From positions 27,029,341 to 27,093,340 of the forward strand of contig NW_019211456.1 of assembly GCF_002443255.2 (NCBI RefSeq): a stretch of 64,000 bases of DNA. The letters run 5' to 3'. The notes under the pieces were generated by a model. It saw only the letters and a list, made by a program, of their open reading frames with translations. It did no database searches and was not told the origin of the DNA. The DNA is from Varroa destructor. Taxonomy: Eukaryota > Arthropoda > Arachnida > Mesostigmata > Varroidae. Both the position numbers and the translations under genes were made by a program. Of this stretch, positions 1 to 12,371 are shown piece after piece (the stretch's first letter is position 1; each line of letters starts with the position of its first letter).

Positions 1-474
1 ATCAGCATTTAGTCCTTAACTAGTTGAGTGGCTTCAAGGAGGAGGACCCTTCTTGCAAATGAGAACGTCTACGTATTGAGACGCATTGGAAGGCCGAAAT
101 TATGCCACGATGGCTCAATTTCAATTCAAATAAAGGTCCGAACAACGCCATACATTGGTACATCGAGTTCTAGGTCAGTCTGATGCTCAGCAGATCCTCA
201 TATAGTGCGCAAAATCGACTGTTCCCAGAAATACATTCCCAGTGTCTAGTTCGTACAAAAGACAACCGTAAATCTCTATGCCTAGGCCTCAAGTAAAAGA
301 TCAACAGGTCATGTTGCTTAACCATAATACAAGAACTACCCATTTTCTGTTCTGTGTTAGGTGTGCTTGTTAACATATTCGTTGTTGGCTAGCAGGAACA
401 TCTCCAATTTTTTATGCTAGGAGAGCTTCTTTTCAGATGTGCCATTGCTTTACGTACGAAATTACATGTACTGT

Positions 475-522
475 AAAAAATCTGCACATGGCCTTTAAAT
501 AAAGGCCATGGGCAGATTTTTT
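475..522. repeat. Near-perfect 22-bp inverted repeat with 4-nt loop
   Basis: The left arm (475-496) and right arm (501-522) are reverse complements with one mismatch out of 22, separated by the loop AAAT. The outer ends are A6 and T6 and the inner stem contains CATGGCCTTT. Such a structure could be a MITE fragment, a small-RNA hairpin or a chance palindrome. The short loop argues against a canonical microRNA precursor. Confidence 0.75.
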
Positions 523-3500
523 GCAAAAAACAAAACCTGACTGTTCGCGATTTTATCTATCCATCTAGAATACTATAAGCTTCCACTAGAGACGTCCTAT
601 GTATGCGTTCATAATTCATTCGAAATCAAAGAAGTTGATAGTTCGGTATATGGCAAACGTGCGCGCTAATTGGACAACATTAGCATCGAATCAGGACGAC
701 ATTAACTACGACTGATTGGCTATTGATCAGTAAAATCTGAATCGATCAGGAACACATTGACGATGTAGCAGTCGACGGAAACGTCTATTCGAAATGATCG
801 AAACAACTTTGCTGTGTGATTATTGCTGACCATCCAATCAACGTATTAATAACTTAACGACCGTGAAAGTTGTTGACTCTGTGATCTTTGACCTAGCATT
901 ATAGATGAAGTACAATGATGAAGTATAAGAATGAACCGTGTAATCGATAAAGAGTCAAGTAGACATCTGAATTCCAGCATGCACATCAACATGCGAAATT
1001 GTTGGTGAAGATCAACAGGATCAAGCTTTTGTGTACCTATACTACAGCCAAAAGTTTAATATGCTGTGTTTTTTTATATAAAAAAAAAAAATAGCTATAC
1101 CGCTATGTGGTATATGGTGGTAAATTTATTGAATAGTAGTAATATTACAGCACATGAACAATAGCAGCAATAGCAGTTCAAAGCACAATGACGGAAGCTA
1201 AAATGCTTTAAGGTTAAGGCTGTTTGACTCTAGAGGAGAAAGTCGTATTGCATTTAACACTTGCAAGTAGCCTATGCGCTTACTCAGTAAATCGGTTATA
1301 GCACGTCTTATCTCAACATTGAGTCATGGGGCAGGGAATAGACATGTAATGAGCCATAGTATTGAAGTCGATGATCGGTGGGGCTAGTATAACTGGTTAA
1401 AACCGTGCGCCCACTTCCCTAATGATCCGGTACGGTCTGCTTAAGTGTCAAATACAAATATTAGCGTCAGCAGTGAACCAAATGAGAAACCTGTGACTCT
1501 AATCGCGCAGTTAGGCATCAATAACAAATCAACGATAAGCTACGCTTGGGGCTATCAGTGCCAAATTGTAGCCCAAGACAGGTGGGCATATATCAGTGAT
1601 TGTCTCATTACATTACCAGTACAGAAGCAGTTCTCGTGAAGATCAATAGTCTGGTCAGCTCAATTAAATTTGTCTGATGTTTAAATGGGCTGCTTATTTC
1701 TTTACAGTAAATACGTTTCTACCTGTACTACGGCGTAAGATAGACATTATGTACTGGTGGTGCAGTTATGTAAAGCACTTGATCTAGGGACATATTTAAG
1801 AGCTAAGTATCTAATGAATGTTATCAGCGAAGACTGACACATCCACGATGGCTACAGCTTACAACGTTAAAGCCCGTACTAGCTGATGCCGTAACGTTCA
1901 ATCTCGATCTTCTCGTACACAAAAGGGATCGGCTGAACTTTGTCCATCCAATCAATTAATACTCGATCAGTTTTAGGGCATAATCATGAGCTTACCTAAC
2001 AAGAAAATGGACACTTACCATTAGCTAGTGGAAAACAAGAGATTCCTACGCCTCTTTTATCTATAAAATCTGTAAAGAGTAAACTAATGCTCACATTAGC
2101 TGCCTTTTTTGAAATTTGTATTTCGCGTCATTGCTATGTAAAAGGGACACCCAAAGAAGAACCAATAGGGAAGCTTGTACATAAATGTGTGTCACGCATT
2201 ACGGTTAGCCCAAAATCGGTATTTTCTCGCCTCTGACTTGAATGAATGAATTAGTAGAAGAAGAATGAACGAAATAGAAGGTTAGAAAATAACAAGCTAC
2301 GTTGGCTTACTAAAATATATACTGTCCCCTGTTGTAATCGGCGGTCCTCATACATGTTCATCCAATCAAACGGTCCATCTAATCAAAACGACTCAATTAA
2401 TTTGTATTGGCCTAGTGGAATCGATAAGAAAAATCCACCGCTGTTGAATTTGATTTCGGCTCATTAATCCGTAGCATATCAAGCCAGCGATAGATCTTGC
2501 TTCTAATCTGATCAATGACATTCATGATAAAACTTAGACCATGGGGGTCAAAGTACCATTATAGTAGAATAACTTTTTTTTTGCAACAAACGATTTCTCA
2601 TCAAATTCAAATTTACCCCAATCCGCCGTGTTTTTCCAAATGGAAAAGCTGCCAATACTATCAGTTTGGTGTATACGGCACAAACTTCGCATACTGTCGG
2701 GATGGTTGTATTGTGACTTCTTACTATTTGAGGTCCTCGTTTGTATGTATGCATTAATATCTCAATAAGTGCGTTCATTTCCGCCTATTGCAATTTAACT
2801 TGTCCATGATGCTAGGCCAAACTTGGTAAGCAAATGAGGCGTGTTACCAAGTGTTTTCGTCCGAAAACGCTACCAACGATAGCGGTAATAACGACAGCTC
2901 TAGAAAAAGCAACCTCCAGTTTTTATCTAACCAAAAATGTGCGTTTCGAAAAAAAACGCAAAACCCAAACTAATCATAACTATAATACAACCAATAATTT
3001 TCTCCATTTATTCCTTGTCTGGCGTATTTAACTGACGTGGCATTCCCAACAAACTGGAATATTCCGCCGAAATTTATAGATTTGAAAATGGCAGTTTGTC
3101 CCGATTGGCTATACAAGTGCAGTATTCCGTCAAGATTCGTCCACGAAATCCAGTTAGCGATTATCTTTCAAATCTCAAGTGGGTCACCAGACGTGATTTT
3201 TAGGTGAGGTCATCGCGTTCTGATGAACACAGCGACAAATGGATACATTTACATTTCAATACGCTCTAATCACCAGGCGATTCGCTAGTGTGTTATGAAG
3301 ATGTACAACGATTATCCACTTATGGAGATCGTTAAGATCACTCATAGATGATCCTTTTTAGTAGTAGTCTAATTTTTGAAAATGTTTTCTTGGCTATACA
3401 AACTCTACTTTGCACTATACAATTCTTCGCTTCTGTAAACGTCCATCGCTTGTATTGCTCTTAATACGATGACCTTGCCAGTATCATAGTTCGAACCGCC

Positions 3501-4625
3501 CTTAGTGCCAGCGCTCATGCACAGATATTTTTATGGTCGCTATCGCGTTTCTCCGTTCGACGGCAACGACCAGCACTTAAGAGAATAGACTTGCAGCCGG
3601 AAAAAGCGTGTCTAGTTATGACGAAACTTCTGCTTATATAGGCCAATTTGTGAATTTATCATTTCCCAAACTGCTGAGTTCTGTCTTATTATACTGTAAA
3701 TCCAGCCCTCCCGGCCCCCTATCTAATACTTGGGCTTGTACGTGGTTTACGCAGTTCACGCTAAGTGCCAGAGTCACGTAGGTGTCGTTATTAGTCATTG
3801 CCACAGCAGCCCATGGTGGTTCATCGAACAGGGAAGAGTTCTGTATTTAGGGTAGGTTTAAACATAAAAAAAGCACATCTTCACAAAGTTCTATCGTCAG
3901 GGCAATTTACTTAGCAGAACTGATTAAAATCTGTCCTGTCGTTTTCGACAATATATAGTTTACCCTGTTCCTGTATACATGTACACTACATCAGTCGGTA
4001 AACAAATTACAATAAGGGTAGTTGTTTGCGCCGCAGGTTAGAAGACAGGCCCTCTATTCAACACTAACTGCATTCATCAAATGTTTTTACCTACACAATA
4101 TTTCAACTATTATTATTTGAAGTGATTAGTTTCTAGTAGTCGAATTGTCTGTTGCTAGGTCGGATAAGTATTTCATCATATTTCCACATTTTTCACGTAA
4201 ACGAAAGAACGACTATAAAATGCCTCTTAGAAATTGGACTGAGTATGTGTTGACAGTCATTAAGGAGAAAAAGAGCGTTAACATACCATATCTTTGATTT
4301 TACTGATATACGAGAACTTACAGAATGGCAGCTTATCCGGTTTCGGCATGACACGGTAAGCCAGGTACGCCTTAGGCGATTCCTCGCGTTCGAATAGCTA
4401 CATGGTGTAAATAGTCGAGTAAAGAAATGGCTCGAAAACGCGGTTATTCCCAAGAAATCGAATAACTTCGAAATAACAAATAACTTATAACAACTTCTGA
4501 AAGTGCATAACGTCGTACAGCTCCACATTGAACGAGCACGATTCAGGGAAAACTACATCTAACTTCAGCTCACTTAGGTTTAGACCAGTTTATCTTGGCG
4601 TCTGATTTCGGTACTGCTGAATACG

Positions 4626-4648
4626 TATATATATATATATATATATAT
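4626..4648. repeat. (TA)n microsatellite
   Basis: About 11 uninterrupted TA dinucleotides, one of many TA tracts in this window. Confidence 0.9.
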
Positions 4649-5006
4649 TATGTTTTCCATCAAACACAAAAACATCGTTTGCATTAATTGAGCTTAACAT
4701 AATGTAAATCAACATGGTTATTGAAGGCATTCAGTATCCACTATATGAAGCACGAGCCATGTGACTCCGTCTTCGAGGCAACTGCCCTCCAGAAACTGAA
4801 CATCGTCGCTATACGTCTATAAGGCGTATAACTTACACATTTGGATCCACCGTAAACTTACCTATTTTACTCTCCATCCACCCCCACAGCTGTGCTACAA
4901 TCATGTCTACTCAGATTTTCTTCAGGGGGCAGAAATGTTTGTTGAGAATTATCAGTGGTTTACAGAGAATTGACACCAATTGGCTCGGTCTCCTCTATCT
5001 TTCAAA

Positions 5007-5054
5007 ACATCAAAGCAAACATGTTAATTAACATCAAAACAAACATGTTAATTA
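5007..5054. repeat. 24-bp direct tandem duplication
   Basis: Two adjacent 24-bp units (5007-5030 and 5031-5054) differ by one base (AAAGC versus AAAAC). Each ends in the palindrome-containing ATGTTAATTA. Confidence 0.85.
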
Positions 5055-6200
5055 ACTAGAAAATAACATTTTTTGATTGTCCCCCTTTCCAAGTTCTCTC
5101 CGCTTATCAAGCCTGCGTCAAGTGCCTCTTCATGCCTTCATCTGCGCCCCTACAACCAGTGAGGGCAAGAGGCACACGCACATATATGGATTAACTCTCA
5201 ACTCACTTGGCCATTGCTCTTTAAGCAGAGTTGCTGTGACTTTTAAGGTAGCACTGTTTGAATGCAGTTGTCAGCCAACACAGGCTGAATAGTCATTCTG
5301 AAACATCTCGGTCCACATTGTGAGTGCTGTAATCATCTTCGTTCTTCGAAGCATAGTGACGCTAGTCAGCTTCTATGTGGCCTCCATTCAATGTGGTTAG
5401 CGAACAGAGTCGAAACAGCCAGCTGGCGTCAATTTCACTCCAAAGACGGTAAGTCAGCTTCTCGAGACTTTGTTGGCTTGGGTCGGATTGTGATGGGCCA
5501 AAAGCCAAGGAAACTCGAAAACTCTTCTGGCGATTATTGCAGTTGATTTTTTTCTAGCAAAATATCCGGCCCGTTCCCGTGTTCATTCCCCCCCCCCCGC
5601 ACTGTCCCCTGTCCCCTGTGCCACCTGAATATCCCAACAGCAAAAATGCTACTTGCCGCCAGCTAGGTACGAAGCGCTGAACAAGCAGCCACCTCTCGGT
5701 TTACTAGTTGACTGTCGCCCCTCGATTTCTCAGGTTTCCTTTTCCCTCGCCTGTCTCCGACGAAATGACGCCGACCATCGTTCTGCCTGCTTACTGCTAC
5801 TGACGTCATGATGTGGTGATGCATAGGCTAGCGGTAGCAGCGGTCGCAAACGATATTTTTTCTCATTCGGTGCCGTCCACTAGCGTCGGTCTATTGCGTC
5901 GTATACGCATCCGTCCGTTTGTCCATGATGATGAATAAAGGGGGATCGAGGACAAGATGAAGCTAGCAAGCATCTTAGGTCGACAAAGAGCGCCTCCCAG
6001 CGGGCGAAGCAGAAAGCTCGTTGTTACCTTCTGATTGATGCATCGATGCCAGATGTCTGCATTTGCTCGGTCACTTCTTGGCGAAACTAGATGGTTGGGG
6101 TTTTTGCTGTTACAAAGTGTGCTTGTCGTTTAGACTGCCTTCGTTGTGTAGAATCGCCATAGCGGCTCCTACGATTTCTATACCGCTTCGGCCGCCCTAT

Positions 6201-6256
6201 CATATATATATATATATATATGTGTGTGTGAGTGTGTGTGTGTGTGGGTGTGTGTC
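6201..6256. repeat. (TA)n(TG)n compound microsatellite
   Basis: A TA tract of about 20 bp runs directly into an interrupted TG tract to about 6256. Confidence 0.9.
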
Positions 6257-6539
6257 TGGTGGCGGTGAACGCGTGTGTCTCTTTGTGTGTGTGTATCTCA
6301 TATTCAAGCCGCCGCCGCCTTCCGCGTCGTTTTGGCTTCTCCCGTCTCTCCGGGCTGGCGCGGTCCAGACACTTGCGCTGTGTTGAATCTCCCTCGCCAT
6401 GGCGAAGTTACTAGCACGCACGCTAATTGGTAGAGCCCTTTCTCTCGCAACTCTGATTCGCTACTCCAGCTTTGATCGGGTCAGCGGCGGCGAGGTAGGC
6501 CGAGCGTCGGCCTCGTTGGGCACAGATTAACTCGAGCCC

Positions 6540-6641
6540 TGCCGGGGTGAAGATCGCTCGGGATCGACGCGACACACCACCCGCCACCCCATCGTGGCGT
6601 TACCACCCTACCTCGGTTCCTCTCAGTTGTACCCAACAGAG
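6540..6641 (+). other. Possible non-coding first exon (5' UTR) of the BTB gene
   Basis: The sequence CAGAG|GTGAGT at 6641/6642 is a near-consensus splice donor within the GC-rich block. The BTB coding exon begins with an acceptor at 10090-10091 and has only seven bases before its ATG, so at least one upstream UTR exon is required. This donor is the best one I noticed. The 5' boundary shown is arbitrary because no transcription start can be read. Confidence 0.3.
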
Positions 6642-8405
6642 GTGAGTGCCTATTGCCTATCTATGTACTGTTGAACGAACGCAGCGAATACGGCTACTTC
6701 CAGTATTGGCTAGGCGTTCGTTTTTTTTGTGCTCTCGTACTGACATAGGAAAACGTGAATGCTTTCGTGAATAGAAGTACGCATTTCAGAAGTTAGAAAT
6801 TCGTGGCCAATTTCCACCAACAGCGGCGATGGGTCTGAATTCATAATGGAGGGCGAGCGACGCCATTGCAGTTTATCGGAGTAACTTAACCGTTAGGCCT
6901 AGCGTGGGGATCGGCGTGTGCATGGTGTAATCGTCAGGCGTGTTCTTCGATGCAGGACCAGAGCAGACCTTTGCGTTTAATTTGTTCATCGTAAATGCTG
7001 TTTTACGTGTGAGACCTCATTCGAATTGGTACGTTTTGTGCAGTTTTGCATTCATGTCGAAATGACGTGTGATCTTCTGAGATTTGCCTGGTTCATTTTT
7101 CTCGTTCGAAGTAGGTGTCCTGTCGACGAAAATAGCTACTGCATAGAATTTTGTAGCCTTTTATAATACGACGGTGATTCCGGCAGGATGATCCGTAAAA
7201 GACAAATAATACGATAGTATTTGGACACACCTTGTAGACGCTGTGTTCGTCAAAGCAGCCGATGCGGGGTCTATAGCTCGATGCTTATGGTGCTTGATAT
7301 TAGTGCCATTGAATTTCATATAGTTGAAACTATCCATTAGTTTCGTGTTTTTTTTTGTACAATTTTAGATAGCATACCGGTATGTCGGTGGTAATAGCCG
7401 AAACGTGTTAATAATACAGCGTTTCTTTGATCGACTGGTTCTTGTGGCTACGAACTACACCGCCATGTGCCATCACAGTACTCACAACCGAGCTGTTGTA
7501 TTACAATAATTCAGATTGTTTGCCATTTCGATAAAATTGCTTTGACCACCATTTTGGCGGCGATTCGGCTTCAGCCCAAGCCAGCATCAGTTCAAAGGTG
7601 TTGGCGTTCTGCTCATGAAGTGGCTTCTGTTGAGATCATGTGACGCAGTGCGAGTTGGCAAACGATGGGACGTTGTTGCAATTGCCAGCTACCGCCATGT
7701 TGCTGTCAGCGAAATCGTAAGCTTTTTTTGCTTTGCTCTATCGTAGCACATTTTATAGCTCCGCCATTGGTCGGAAACAGCATCTAGCGTTTTTGCAACA
7801 CGTCGTATTATAAGCTAGTTAAACGGCCGGTCGGAGAATTACTGCCACAATCACGATAGTTGCTGTTGACGATTGTTGTGCTGCCAGTTCCGTTTCGTAA
7901 GCCATATCGTGATCAACAACGCAACAATTTCCATGTAAGAAAGCTTATACCAGCATCATTATAAAAGCATCTTTACTTTCCCAGCTGCTGCGGTTACTAG
8001 AGCCTCAGCTGCCAGCGTCTCGAGCGTCAGCGGCGGCGCTAACAAGCGTTTGCTTGCTTCGCTTTGCTGCTCGCTGCTGCCAGTGGTAACCGAGGCAACA
8101 GCCATCTTCGGTGTTAGCAGGTAACTGCGGCTGGCTTTCGGCATTCAGATTTCAACGGCTGGGCTGTTGCTGGCGTGGCGAACGCGTCGTCTACATTTCC
8201 ATGACCATCGTAGCATCGAGCATCTTCGTGATGATTCTATCTGACCTCGAGCGGCAACGGAGCGTCAGTTGCGGTAGAAACGCCAGTAATAATAGGAGCA
8301 GAAGTGGCGCTATTAATCGTGGCAGTTTCGTAGCGGAACGTAGTATCGCGGTGGTTGTAAAGCGGTTGGTGATCGCCCACCGATGTTCGTTGGTAGACTT
8401 TTCCC

Positions 8406-8488
8406 CCGCCGTCGCCGCCGCTGCCGCCTCCGCCGTCGCCGCCGGCACCGCCACCGCTACCACCACCATCACCGCCGCTATCGCCGCG
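8406..8488. repeat. Imperfect GCC/ACC trinucleotide repeat
   Basis: About 27 triplets of GCC, GTC, ACC and related form. They yield artificial poly-Arg/Ala/Gly ORFs in several frames on both strands, which I do not regard as genes. Confidence 0.85.
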
Positions 8489-9300
8489 TTCATACACGCT
8501 CTATAACAACTACTATGCGCATGCGTCACCGTTGCGCCGCTCGCCGGCCGCTGCTTGCTCGCTTGCCGACACTCATGCTAGTTGATACTGTTCGCTATAA
8601 AGGCGAAGCGGCTGGCGGTCGTCCGTTGGCAGGCATTGTTGCTATGTTTGGCGCTGGCGCCTCTATTGCTGATGCAGCTTCCACTGAGGGAGGGGGGAAG
8701 AGGCCTCACGCCAGCCGGCCAACTGGCGCCTGTCCATCGGTGTTCTAAGACAAACTACGCAGCCAAAGCGACGGCAATGGCGGTGAGCGCTTGGCCTAGC
8801 TGCCGGCCATTTGACTAGCCGATTTATCTTCGTTGCTGCCGCTGGTTGTTGTTGGCCTGTCCGTTGTAGGCTAACTCTTGACCGCTGGGATCTTTCTCCT
8901 GCTCGTCGCAACCATCGTCGCTACTGTTGCTGCTCTTCAGCGCGCTGGTAGCGCCTAATTACGACCACCTAAAGCTGGTTTCCTTTAGTCAGCTGTGTCA
9001 AAAAGGGCCGCAAAAAGTGAACGCGAGTTCAGCGCACTATCCTGCTTCTAGCTTCGGTCCCTTACCCATCGCCTTTTATGCGGTTGTGGTAGGGATAGGA
9101 CAAGACTAAATAGATTTAATGAGATGACAGCAGCTCTTCGTATCGGCCTGGCCGACGTCCTTTCCACAATGCTATTACAATAGTAGCGAGCGACGACTTA
9201 TCGAATATATGCAGTATTACTACAACTTCGGCTGACGAAGCTAGTAGATGCCAGTAACTGTCAGGCGGGAGTATGTAACATCTATTTACCAGGCGAAGGT

Positions 9301-9330
9301 ATCATACAATATATATATACGACAGTAACG

Positions 9331-9364
<34 letters not shown>

Positions 9365-9402
9365 GACAGTAACGCTATATATATATATACGACAGTAACG
9401 CT
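9301..9402. repeat. TA tracts interspersed with three copies of a 14-bp unit
   Basis: The 14-mer ACGACAGTAACGCT occurs at 9319-9332, 9363-9376 and 9389-9402, separated by TA runs of 30 and 12 bp. It is a complex satellite that has probably grown by slippage or unequal exchange. Confidence 0.85.
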
Positions 9403-10098
9403 AGAGTCGGCTTCTCGATATATCGGATTGATTTTTCCACATGGACTGTATTGCAATGTTGCCACACGGCCGCATGGAAGCCTCGTTCTTTTATTATAAT
9501 TGGTTTTCGAATTTTGCACCGCAGAACTTTCTTTTATCGAATAAGGAACACTGATAAGTAGAAACGTTCTTCACCGTTTCGAAAATAACATTAAAAGCAG
9601 AGTCGATGTATCATTAGGAAGATTTGTTGCTTCTTTCGCAACGTTTCTTCCGTCATTTTCTCCCGCTTCCCTTCTACTTTCTTGCGCCATGTTGACCTAA
9701 ATCTCATCAATGGGTGATGGCTTTCGGTGCGTCTAGTCAGCGGTTAGTAGCAGCTATCCGTTTGGCGTCATACGAGCTGCACAAAGCCAACTGCCGTTCG
9801 TTTTGGGTTTGTTTTAGTGAGCAATGGGAATAAGGTCAGCATAGCCAGGCCAATGGAAATTCTCTACGCATGTTCGCGCGCATATGATTCGAATTTGTAT
9901 TTTACGTAACTATTAGTAATATTATAATAGTATTATTAATGGTTCCTATAATATTATTAATGGTTTCGTATTACGCCAGTTAAGCATAATTTTCCAAGAG
10001 ATATTTTCGTTTTCTATATAGAAAAACCTCAGTGTATACCAAAAACAATACTAACGACGCTTTGTTCTGCTGTTTTTGTTCTCGATTTTAGACCAAAG

Positions 10099-11468
10099 AT
10101 GGGTAGCACGCAACAGTTCTGTTTAAAATGGAACAACCACCAGTCGAATATGCTGTCGATATTCGACCAGCTATTGTCCTCAGAACATTTTGTTGACGTC
10201 ACATTGGCCTGCGATGGGCTATCAGTGCGCGCACACAAAATGGTGCTGTCCGCGTGCAGCCCATTCTTTCAGAGTCTATTCATCCAGAATCCGTGTGAGC
10301 ATCCCATCGTCATTCTTAAGGACATTCGTTTTGTTGACCTCAAAGCCCTGGTACAATTCATGTATCGGGGGGAAGTCAATGTGAGTCAGGACCAGTTGCC
10401 TACCCTTCTCAAGGCCGCTGAAGCTCTCAAAATCAAAGGTACGTACAACTGCCACAGTACTAATGCTTATTTTTCAATTAAAAAAATGGATTATTACGTT
10501 TTCCAAATTCTGGACGAAAGATCGATTGCCTGTCATGCGCGTTTCCCCTTGTATTTACGTTTAAAGTTATGCAAGTTGTTGTCTGTTGTTTCCTCCCATA
10601 GGTCTCGCCGAGGTGACGAATGAGTCGGGCAGCCAAAAACCTGGCGTACCTTCAGTACCTCCAGGTTCGGTTGGCGGTCCCCTAGGAGCGTCGCTTGGCG
10701 GCGGGCATACCCACAGCCATAACGGTCATCTGGCGAAGTCGGAACAAGCCGCACAGTTGGCGCAGCAACAGCCCTCTGTACAGGCCGCTGCTGCAGTCGC
10801 TGCTGCATCGCCGTTAGCCCAGAGTTTGGCGCCTGCCGCCGCCGCCGCCCAAAACGCGCTCGTCGCCGCAATGCAACAAACTGCGTTAAAGCAGGCACAG
10901 GCGCAACTTGTCCAGGCCGCACAGGCTGCCCAGGCTGCCCAGGAGCGCCAAAACGCCACCTCCCAATCGCTCTCAGCCGCTAGCATGGCTAGCCACGAAA
11001 GCAACTCAAATGCGTCCACGCCTCTCCGTCAAACCGACTCGCCGATGTCACAGCAAAACCGGAAACGGCGCCGAAAATCGGCCGGTTCCGAGAAGGGCTC
11101 GGGAGACGAGGGGTCTGGTGTTGAGAGTGGAGCGGAAGACAACCTTGATGAGACGCGTGGCGCGTCCGATGACGAATCGGCAGGCGAGGAGGCCGAATTC
11201 GAGCCGTCGAAGCTTCTCGAACAGAGCATGACTGAGGTTCGGCAAGGTGCCGGACACCAGGACAACAACTCTTCGAGCTCGGACAACCTGACGAAGGACG
11301 ACATCAAGCCGGCTATAAACTTTGACGCAGCCACGCCCGGTGCCTTGGCAAGCCTGAACACGCAGGACCCGACAGCTGTGCTGGCCTTCGCGGCCGCCGC
11401 ACAAGCTGCTCAGGGCGCCTCAGGAGGGGCCGGCGATTCTGTTGCCGGACCCTCGCAGCCCACTCACG
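10099..11468 (+). CDS. TTK-type BTB/POZ transcription factor, 5' coding exons (partial gene)
   Basis: Two coding exons are seen. The first is 10092-10438, with the ATG at 10099 just after acceptor TTTTAG and donor AAAG|GTACGT. The second is 10602-11468, between acceptor CATAG and donor CACG|GTAGGT. They join in phase 1 to give about 402 residues. Residues 5-115 form an arthropod TTK-group BTB domain, with hallmarks QFCLKWNNHQSN, FVDVTLACDG, AHKMVLSACSPFF, HPIVILKD and MYRGEVNVSQ, ending in LKIKGLAEV. A linker follows that is Ala/Gln-rich, then a basic RKRRRK motif near residue 266, a Ser/Glu/Asp-rich segment and another Ala-rich stretch. In this family (lola, broad, tramtrack, pipsqueak, bab) the BTB domain dimerises and the DNA-binding domain lies on later, often alternative, exons. 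The last exon ends in phase 1 with a donor, so the gene continues, but no zinc-finger exon was found downstream. I cannot say which named paralog it is. Confidence 0.88.
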
Positions 11469-11670
11469 GTAGGTTGTCCCCATCCGCTTGTTGCTCTGAT
11501 ACTGCACCCCGGAGCTGGTTTGCATGCGTGGCTTGGGGATCGCTGCAGTCAGAGTCGCCTCTGTCTCTCTAAAGAGAAAAGACAAATCGAACTACTATTG
11601 GGCTCCATCGGCACACGGTGTCTGACATGCTATCCGTCAGACGCACGTGTTCGGTGTCCCTACTTGCTAT

Positions 11671-11703
11671 CCCCCCCCCCCCCCCCCCTATCTATCTATC
11701 TGC
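11671..11703. repeat. Poly-C (18) followed by (TATC)n
   Basis: Eighteen consecutive C residues at 11671-11688 are followed by about three TATC units. Such a tract is prone to sequencing and replication error, so its length may be unreliable. Confidence 0.9.
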
Positions 11704-12365
11704 ATGCTCTTTCCGCACTTGGTGCAAATTCGACGATGGTGATGCGCGGCGGCTCTCCGTCACGACGGCTCATCACCCAACACCACTTCGCTAAAAAAGA
11801 CTTCGACGTCGAAATTGGCTACCTTCAATCGTCATCGTCATCATCAGCATCAACAACGATCTTCAAACGTATCTTCAAAAAGCTTCAAAAAAGTACAGTG
11901 CCAAGTACGTACGAGGCTCGGGTGTCGTCTACTGCGAACCGACAGGGTCGTGGTAGACACGTCGGGGTCTCACTTTGCTTTTTTTTTTGCAAAATATATC
12001 AAATTAATATTTGATTTATGCATATATATTCGATGGAGCGCAGGAAGGCGAAAAGGTGAGATAGAGTAGTTGAGATGGATGAATCACTAACCTTTCTAGG
12101 ATGAAGAACTAAAAACTTGGCGTCACGAGCCAAAGATCACACAGGAATACATGAAGCGCGATTTTCGTCGAATACACGAAGAGGAGACACATTTAGCGAA
12201 GGTAGCAGACTGACCATAACATCACCACAGACGAGCACTAGTTATATTTAGCGGAAATAGTATTAACTACGAACTTAATAAAACAGACGCGCCGAAAGAC
12301 GAACACTAGGTCAACCCCCGCCATTGGCGGATGAGATGATGAAGTCAAGAAGTCAGAGGATGTTT

Positions 12366-12371
12366 AATAAA
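12366..12371 (+). promoter_or_regulatory. Candidate polyadenylation signal AATAAA
   Basis: A canonical hexamer about 0.9 kb past the last BTB exon, with a second copy at 12277-12282. It would serve only an isoform that retains sequence past the 11469 donor. A chance occurrence is quite possible in AT-rich sequence. Confidence 0.25.

Larger units (their letters stand above)
1..5000. other. Gene-poor AT-rich sequence
   Basis: No open reading frame here shows recognisable protein similarity or a convincing exon with splice sites. All ORFs are short (at most about 110 codons) and of biased composition. The stretch holds one near-perfect hairpin (475-522) and a TA microsatellite (4626-4648), listed separately. 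I see no RNA gene. Confidence 0.6.
5380..9110. promoter_or_regulatory. GC/CpG-richer block, probable promoter region of the BTB gene
   Basis: This block is visibly richer in C+G and CpG than the flanks, with many CGCC, GCGG and CGTC words. It lies just upstream of the BTB coding exons and contains a strong splice-donor-like site at 6642. It also holds TA/TG and GCC-triplet repeats. No coding exon is convincing: the longer ORFs at 8.1-8.9 kb arise from the triplet-repeat composition and overlap in several frames. Promoter function is inferred from composition and position only. Confidence 0.35.

Noticed and set aside
1380..1450. A tRNA-5'-half-like string (GGGGCTAGTATAACTGGTTA)
   Set aside because: No B box or complementary 3' acceptor stem follows.
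4193..4528. 111-codon minus-strand ORF and a plus-strand reading resembling a transposase fragment
   Set aside because: The plus reading has internal stops and no motif strong enough to name a family. The minus ORF is of Ser/Phe/Cys-rich composition without similarity.
8111..8911. Several overlapping ORFs of 80-130 codons on both strands
   Set aside because: They result from GCC/ACC triplet repeats and high GC content, lack splice support and show no protein similarity.
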